A stretch of DNA of 64,000 bases from JAGNHN01 sp964590645 (GTDB lineage Bacteria > Bacteroidota > Bacteroidia > Bacteroidales > JAGNHN01), in assembly GCA_964590645.1 (NCBI GenBank), contig CAZPYJ010000011.1, positions 1 through 64,000 of the forward strand. Direction: 5' to 3'. This document shows positions 60,901-64,000 of this stretch, piece by piece. The translations under genes and the position numbers were made by a program. Positions within the stretch are counted from its first letter, which is position 1; each line of letters starts with the position of its first letter. Below the pieces are notes generated by a model. It was given only the letters and a program-made list of their open reading frames with translations. It did not search any database and had not been told where the DNA came from.

Positions 60901-61673
60901 CCCGAAAAAACAGCATTGATCGCAGTGGTAGCCGTTAAGGCAATGATATTCTGAATGATCAGGGATGGGTCATTTTGAGCACCGGTATATTTAACCACGC
61001 CGTCCATCCGAAGGTCTTCCACAAAATATCCCGTTGCAGTAGCATTGATGGCGGTGCCTCCTACCTCTGAAAGGATGCGCTGAAGAATGATGCTTCGGTC
61101 GTTGCCTGCCCCACTGTACTTCAAAACCCTGTCCTGGTTTATATCGCCACCGATCAATCCCATCACATCACCCGCCAGCCGGATCTGACAATGCCCATAC
61201 CCGGCAAAACTGGTGTCTGTAAAATCAACAGGACCGGATGCAGGGAGGCTGAGTTGTTGTGCGCTCATCGCAGTGAGATGGTTGCGATGAAGTACTGCGA
61301 CATAATAATTGCCGGCTGGCACAGCGAATGTCATAAGGCTGTTGCCATTCACATCTTTTACTGTGCCATCAGAATACAAGACCGCAGCTTTTCGGGCAAT
61401 GGCCGTATCGGGGGTGCTGCGCAATTCCAACAGCACCCAATCCACCATACCAGTGGGGATAGCAACTAAGGACTCGGTGCCGTTGTATTGCCAGATTCCC
61501 GAAATGAAGGGTTGAAGAAGGGGAAGGTGCTGGTTGGTGTTCAAGGCAGTGCCCATCTGGGCATTGCCGGCATAGGCGCCTTGCAACAATACTTTACAAC
61601 TTAATGCAGTACTCTGGGCTTGAATGGAAAAACCAATACAGGCAGAAAGGAGAAACAGGAAAATCCGACGCAT
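57957..61673 (-). CDS. Surface protein with PKD/Ig-like repeats and two FISUMP (C-type-lectin-like) domains
   Basis: 1238 residues. Signal peptide (1-19), beta domain, dockerin-like pair (GDINQDRVLKYSGAGNDRS and DLRMDGVVKYTGAQNDPS, about 170-240), then five to six repeats with GxGxWSVxSGxGGSFxDS and LVWTIxxxCGSxxDTVNISF. Residues about 640-943 and 944-1238 are a 304-residue tandem duplication, each ending in a FISUMP domain (CGGILTDPRDGQQYPTVQIG ... CPTGWHLPTDAEW ... GFSVRCLR). FISUMP domains have the lectin fold used by many diversity-generating-retroelement targets. No type IX sorting domain is visible after the last GFSVRCLRNN. The two domain ends differ in a non-random way (see the two variable segments). 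Confidence 0.9.
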   Translation of the reverse strand: MRRIFLFLLSACIGFSIQAQSTALSCKVLLQGAYAGNAQMGTALNTNQHLPLLQPFISGIWQYNGTESLVAIPTGMVDWVLLELRSTPDTAIARKAAVLYSDGTVKDVNGNSLMTFAVPAGNYYVAVLHRNHLTAMSAQQLSLPASGPVDFTDTSFAGYGHCQIRLAGDVMGLIGGDINQDRVLKYSGAGNDRSIILQRILSEVGGTAINATATGYFVEDLRMDGVVKYTGAQNDPSLIIQNIIALTATTAINAVFSGPVPHAVYAPYSCFPPPDPAFAGPDSLNIPDTSISLKAKQPVNGTGTWSVFSGIGGSFADSSVHNTLFTGQYGTLYTLVWTVSNLCGSNSDTVNISFICLPLPDQANAGPDVLNIADSIVQLQANQPVNGSGLWTVISGQGGSFADSTNPATNFTGLPDELYALVWTISTLCGSSSDTVSIGFSCFLQPDQAHAGPYSTPCQYTVELLDDYGDGWNGGLLSVMVNGVTVLQNITLNSGYGPASYSFTVNTGDVITTTYSPGSWSYENYYHVKNAAGVIVFSSGLSGAVPQSGQVAAATCPGAFYPDVTGDSIQLEGNIPVTGQGSWSIIAGTGGSFSDSTSATSIFYGQSAEVYTLVWTISTICGSSSDTVNITFLCFPQPDQANAGPDSLEIVGDSVQLYANAPSVGSGQWSVVSGSGAMFSDSTIADTWFYGVSSANYTLVWTITNQCGSTRDTVNISFADTSALTCGGILTDPRDGQQYPTVQIGTQCWMAKNLNVGTMVNGSSNQTNNSTIEKYCYNNDVNNCNTYGGLYQWDEAMGYTTTAGTQGICPTGWHLPTDAEWCTLTTFLDPTVNCNTWGYSGTDAGGKMKETGTTHWDSPNTGATNSSGFTALGAGYRNGNGNFNGLRYYAYFWSSSEFSSSNGIYRTLGYGLASVLRSYSYKSYGFSVRCLRDSVPPCTPQPDQANAGPDSLEIVGDSVQLYANAPSVGSGQWSVVSGSGAMFSDSTIADTWFYGVSSANYTLVWTITNQCGSTRDTVNISFADTSALTCGGILTDPRDGQQYPTVQIGTQCWMAKNLNVGTMVNGSSNQTNNSTIEKYCYNNDVNNCNTYGGLYQWDEAMGYTTTAGTQGICPTGWHLPTDAEWCTLTTFLDPTVNCNAWGWSGTNAGGKMKATGFDHWYSPNTGATNSSGFTALGAGYRDANGNFNGLRYYASFWSSSEYSSTHGILRGLNYDLASVGRYYAYKARGFSVRCLRNN
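57990..58091 (-). other. Variable segment of FISUMP domain 2 (VR-like)
   Basis: Codons between GCC-(TCC) and GGT near the 3' end. Compared with the equivalent segment at 58902-59003 it differs in 13 codons, all amino-acid-changing, and ten of these carry C in the third position in both copies. Framework codons between them are identical. Matches the NNC-from-AAC pattern of retroelement-mutagenised variable repeats. Confidence 0.7.
58266..58841 (-). repeat. Intragenic duplicate, near-identical block (second copy)
   Basis: About 575 bp that read the same as 59178-59753 (offset 912 bp), with no difference noticed by eye. Flanks on the FISUMP C-terminal side diverge. Confidence 0.85.
58735..58774 (-). 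repeat. Coding heptamer repeat (TCAGTGG units)
   Basis: Five tandem units of TCAGTGG type on the coding strand encode SVGSGQWSVVSG. Same unit family as the intergenic arrays at 13121 and 62678. Repeated at 59647-59686. Confidence 0.85.
58902..59003 (-). other. Variable segment of FISUMP domain 1 (VR-like)
   Basis: Counterpart of 57990-58091. It is internal to the gene, 912 bp upstream of the terminal copy, an unusual position for a variable repeat. Confidence 0.7.
59178..59753 (-). repeat. Intragenic duplicate, near-identical block (first copy)
   Basis: Partner of 58266-58841. Just beyond it, in the coding upstream direction, GGTCGGGCTGGGG in one copy reads GATCGGGTTGGGG in the other. Confidence 0.85.
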
Positions 61674-62040
61674 AGAAGTGGTGGTTGGTTAGCAGAGGCG
61701 GAAAATTACAAAAAAAACAAATATAGCCAACGCAAATGAAAGCTCTAATTTGCAATCTCTTGTATATGAAGCGCGGTAATGTTCAATTTTCAACATCCAA
61801 TGTGTCAGAGACCGTGGACCAACGATCAATGATCATTGACCGAATAGATTAGCACGTTTCGCTTCCCATAGGTAAAGTCGTCATTCCTTCTCCTTCTTCC
61901 CGATTTCGCTCCCGCTCATCGGGATTGTTCGACTTAGCGCATCCGGATCGCCCGCTGGGCTCCCAGATGCGCAGTCTCACGAACCTTCTCCTTCTCCCCT
62001 CGCTGTGCGTAGCTGCCAAAATACCATTCTGCAAGTCTTC
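61674..62040. other. Upstream region of the FISUMP gene
   Basis: No gene. Contains CAACATCCAATGT (shared with 55677-55689) and the dispersed spacer element at 61842-61887 that is also found at 13204-13249. No clear TAnnTTTG box close to the FISUMP start was found. Confidence 0.6.
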
Positions 62041-62144
62041 TGACCTAATGACCTACTGATCTACTGATCTACTGATCTACTGACCTAATGATCTACTGAC
62101 CTAATGATCTACTGACCTAATGACCTAATGGCCTTCTGATCTTG
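62041..62144 (+). repeat. Octamer array O2
   Basis: Thirteen perfectly phased 8-bp units (TGACCTAA, TGATCTAC and variants), ending TGGCCTTC TGATCTTG and running into dispersed repeat R2. Confidence 0.9.
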
Positions 62145-62262
62145 CTGGTTCTCGCTACGGACCTGAATATCCCTGGCTTTAAGCACCAAAACACATCCCT
62201 TCATCCTAGGCTGGAGCCTACGCTTTGTATCGTGCGTAGCGAGGACGCTACGCACAGCGGGG
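62145..62262 (+). repeat. Dispersed repeat R2 with REP hairpin B3
   Basis: Same order as R1: CTACGGACCTG, CCCTGGCTTTAAGCACCAAA, AGGCTGGAGCCT small palindrome, then hairpin GTGCGTAGC/GCTACGCAC (62232-62255). Confidence 0.85.
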
Positions 62263-62289
62263 CTGCAAAATACCAATCTGCAAGTCTTC

Positions 62290-62440
62290 TGACCTAATGA
62301 CCTACGACCTAATGACCTAATGACCTACTGATCTACTGACCTAATGATCTACTGACCTAATGATCTAATGATCTACTGATCTACTGATCTACTGACCTAT
62401 TGATCTACTGACCTTCTGATCTACTGGCCTTCTGATCCTG
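62290..62440 (+). repeat. Octamer array O3
   Basis: Nineteen 8-bp units with one 1-nt contraction (62306-62312), ending TGGCCTTC TGATCCTG and followed by R3. Confidence 0.9.
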
Positions 62441-62523
62441 CTGGCCCACACTACGGACTTGCAAATCCCTGGCTTTAAGCACCAAAACACATCCTCGCTG
62501 TCCGTAGCGTCCACGCTACGGAC
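62440..62523 (+). repeat. Dispersed repeat R3 with REP hairpin A5 (short loop)
   Basis: Starts like R1 but is cut short by the hairpin GTCCGTAGC/GCTACGGAC with loop GTCCAC (62500-62523). Confidence 0.85.
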
Positions 62524-62645
62524 TTTTACATCCCTGGCTTTAAGCACCAAAACACATCCCTTCATCCTGGGCTGGAGCCTAGGCTTTGTATCGTGCGTAG
62601 CGAGGATGATTTCCTGCCGACAGGTATGGCTACGCACAGCGGGGG
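62515..62645 (+). repeat. Dispersed repeat R4 with REP hairpin B4 (long loop)
   Basis: Contains CCCTGGCTTTAAGCACCAAA, AGGCTTTGTATC and hairpin GTGCGTAGC ... GCTACGCAC (62593-62637), whose loop is a near reverse complement of the A1-A4 loop. Confidence 0.85.
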
Positions 62646-62677
62646 ACTTGCTCTCCTTCTCCTCTCCCTATCACTTC

Positions 62678-62754
62678 CACTGAACACTGAACACTGAACA
62701 CTGAACACTGATCACTGATCACTGATCACTGATCACCGATCACTGATCACTGAA
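62678..62754 (+). repeat. Heptamer array H3, 11 units of CACTGAW
   Basis: Eleven 7-bp units: four CACTGAA, then CACTGAT with one CACCGAT variant, ending CACTGAA. Reverse-complement family of H1. It lies 45 bp upstream of the XRE-cupin gene. Confidence 0.95.
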
Positions 62755-62786
62755 ATTAAATCCTACTTAATATATCAAACTAAATT

Positions 62787-62794
62787 TAAATTTG
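62787..62794 (+). promoter_or_regulatory. -7 box abutting the XRE-cupin gene
   Basis: TAAATTTG, perfect, 5 nt before the ATG at 62800; predicts a leaderless mRNA or use of the ATG at 62809. Confidence 0.5.
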
Positions 62795-62799
62795 CAGCG

Positions 62800-63354
62800 A
62801 TGAACCGAATGGGAGAAAGAATCAGAAAACGCAGGGAAAGCCTGAACATTCCGATGAATGATCTGGCAAAAGCCGTGGGCGTGACCGCCAGCCTGATCTC
62901 ACAGATCGAGCGGGCGAAAGCCTTCCCCTCCATCCTGACCCTGAAAAAAATCGCCGAAGCACTGGATACTTCGGTCGGACTGCTCATCGGAGAGCAAGCG
63001 ACGTTTATGGAAACGCCCGTCCTCGCAATGGGAGAAAGAAGGTTCGCCAAGAAGAATAACTCAGGGACATCGCTCTACATCCTTTCTCACCACGATCCGC
63101 AAAAAATGATGGATCCCTTTCTCCTGGAGTTTAAAGCAAAAGGAAACTCCAAAGGAATAATGACGCCCAAAAACCCCAATCAGGAGTTCTGCTTCGTCCT
63201 GAAAGGCAGTTTCAAGGTTCAACTGGGAATAAGCAGCTTCTTCCTGAACCAGGGCGACAGCTTCTATTTTATCTCAAATCAGGAGCATCTGTTTGAAAAT
63301 ACCAGCAATGATAATGCACAGCTGCTTTGGGTGGTAAATTTCTCAAGCCTTTGA
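62800..63354 (+). CDS. XRE-family transcriptional regulator with cupin domain
   Basis: 184 residues. HTH_3 domain (about 5-60: ERIRKRRESLNIPMNDLAKAVGVTASLISQIER) and a C-terminal cupin_2 barrel (about 110-180) with FCFVLKGSFKVQLG and LNQGDSFYFISNQEH. This architecture binds small-molecule effectors and typically regulates a neighbouring metabolic gene, here the KamA-like gene 36 nt downstream. Starts at 62800 or, nine bases later, at MGERIRKRRE. Confidence 0.9.
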   Translation: MNRMGERIRKRRESLNIPMNDLAKAVGVTASLISQIERAKAFPSILTLKKIAEALDTSVGLLIGEQATFMETPVLAMGERRFAKKNNSGTSLYILSHHDPQKMMDPFLLEFKAKGNSKGIMTPKNPNQEFCFVLKGSFKVQLGISSFFLNQGDSFYFISNQEHLFENTSNDNAQLLWVVNFSSL

Positions 63355-63390
63355 TCTCCGTTAAAATCATCAAACACATAAACCACTTTT

Positions 63391-64000
63391 ATGAACACGC
63401 TTATTGGAAAAATTTTTGAAGAAAACACCTACGCCCCGGAAACACAGGAAATCATCCTCACTGAAAACCTCCTTCCGGCAGGATTGATCCATCGACTGCA
63501 CGCAGCTTACCCGGCAACTTCCGGATTGTTGGACACATCCAGGAATATGTTTACCGACAAAGCCAAATACAAAGGCATTGAAGGGCTGAGAGAAATCAAC
63601 CAGATCCTGAAAAGCCACGGCATTGAGATCGGGAATATGGAGGAGCGCGAGCTCTTTATCCGGATATACCGCTTTATGGCTACCCGGCACGTACTGAATG
63701 CCATCAATTGGAATGCGTTTGAAAAGGATTCTCTCTTCCAGTTGGTGTTCCCCCAGCCGGGAATGATCCTGCCTGACACTGTGAATGATTATCTGAATGC
63801 AGGCTCGGAAGAAGAGAAGGAAGGCATTATCAATGCTTATATTAAACGGTTCACCAACCCCCACGATGGCAAACAGCTGCTCAATAAACCCTGGTATGTG
63901 AATGAGGAAGGCAGTATGGACTTCCTGGAAGGATCACAACACAAATATCCGCCCTGCCAGCTCATCTTCGACAAATCCACCCAGGATTGCTTTGCATTCT
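63391..64000 (+). CDS. KamA-family radical SAM aminomutase (5' part; continues beyond window)
   Basis: 203 codons visible without a stop. RYRFMATRHVLNAINWNAF-like RIYRFMATRHVLNAI, NKPWYVNEEGSMDFLEGSQ and KYPPCQLIFDKSTQDCFAF match the region just before the CxxxCxxC radical-SAM motif of lysine 2,3-aminomutase relatives; the first Cys is at the window end. Likely a PLP- and SAM-dependent amino-acid aminomutase or relative. Substrate (lysine, glutamate or other) cannot be decided from this part. Confidence 0.65.
   Translation, partial: MNTLIGKIFEENTYAPETQEIILTENLLPAGLIHRLHAAYPATSGLLDTSRNMFTDKAKYKGIEGLREINQILKSHGIEIGNMEERELFIRIYRFMATRHVLNAINWNAFEKDSLFQLVFPQPGMILPDTVNDYLNAGSEEEKEGIINAYIKRFTNPHDGKQLLNKPWYVNEEGSMDFLEGSQHKYPPCQLIFDKSTQDCFAF

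Noticed and set aside
62389..62637. Small frames in the octamer/REP zone (also 55898-56089, 61849-62034, 62459-62683)
   Set aside because: Peptides translate dispersed repeats and recur wherever the repeat occurs; no independent gene evidence.

Overview
The window reads as a chromosomal stretch of a fermentative, probably anaerobic, member of the Bacteroidota. Grounds: the rpmG-DUF4295-ftsY block, whose DUF4295 family is typical of that phylum; many promoters with the phylum's -7 box TAnnTTTG, several with TTTG about 19-20 nt upstream; few Shine-Dalgarno-like leaders; and a gene set for ferredoxin/NADH/H2 metabolism and amino-acid breakdown. Base 1 lies inside a sequence that recurs at 58806-58860, so the left edge looks like a repeat-induced contig end.

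Layout. 1-2388: 5'-complete but 3'-truncated cell-surface protein (minus). 2593-9044 (minus): Rnf complex rnfBCDGEA preceded by rseC and an SDR. 9197-13138 (plus): late histidine degradation (hutI, fused formiminotransferase-cyclodeaminase), marC, Dabb protein, ending in heptamer repeats. 13427-19678: DUF1573 protein, a two-component pair, envelope and glycosylation genes, truA. 19869-31959 (plus): two [FeFe]-hydrogenase operons. The first is a compact HydCBA; the second has a putative sensory module (DRTGG, RsbW-like kinase, HydS-like protein, DRTGG, PHP, GHKL ATPase, 2Fe-2S protein) followed by a full-length HydB, HydA and HydC. 32227-47602: glycosyltransferases, AbgT, TPR protein, trmD-rplS, CPA2 antiporter, ornithine carbamoyltransferase with carbamate kinase. 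47554-49499: a REP-associated (RAYT) transposase inside an array of REP hairpins and truncated copies of the neighbouring MORN gene's 3' end. 49625-54859: rimO, ftsY, DUF4295, rpmG, xerD, SDR, tRNA-Lys. 54860-62799: repeat-rich accessory zone holding a DUF4143 ATPase and a 1238-residue surface protein with two FISUMP (C-type-lectin-like) domains. 62800-64000: XRE-cupin regulator and the start of a KamA-family radical SAM enzyme.

How the genes fit together. Amino-acid degradation (histidine, probably lysine or glutamate by an aminomutase, and carbamoyl phosphate by OTC/carbamate kinase) would yield reduced ferredoxin and NADH. Rnf would couple ferredoxin-NAD transfer to ion pumping and the hydrogenases would vent electrons as H2. 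The two hydrogenases differ in HydB architecture, so one is predicted NADH-only and the other electron-bifurcating.

The most unusual signal is in the FISUMP protein. Its two lectin-like domains differ at their C-terminal ends by 12 changed codons in 27, none synonymous, and nine of the twelve keep a C in the third position (NNC). This is the fingerprint expected of adenine-specific mutagenesis by a diversity-generating retroelement, yet neither a reverse transcriptase nor a template repeat is in the window. Second are the RAYT/REP array, with covarying hairpin stems and duplicated gene tails, and three heptamer arrays that each hold exactly 11 units.
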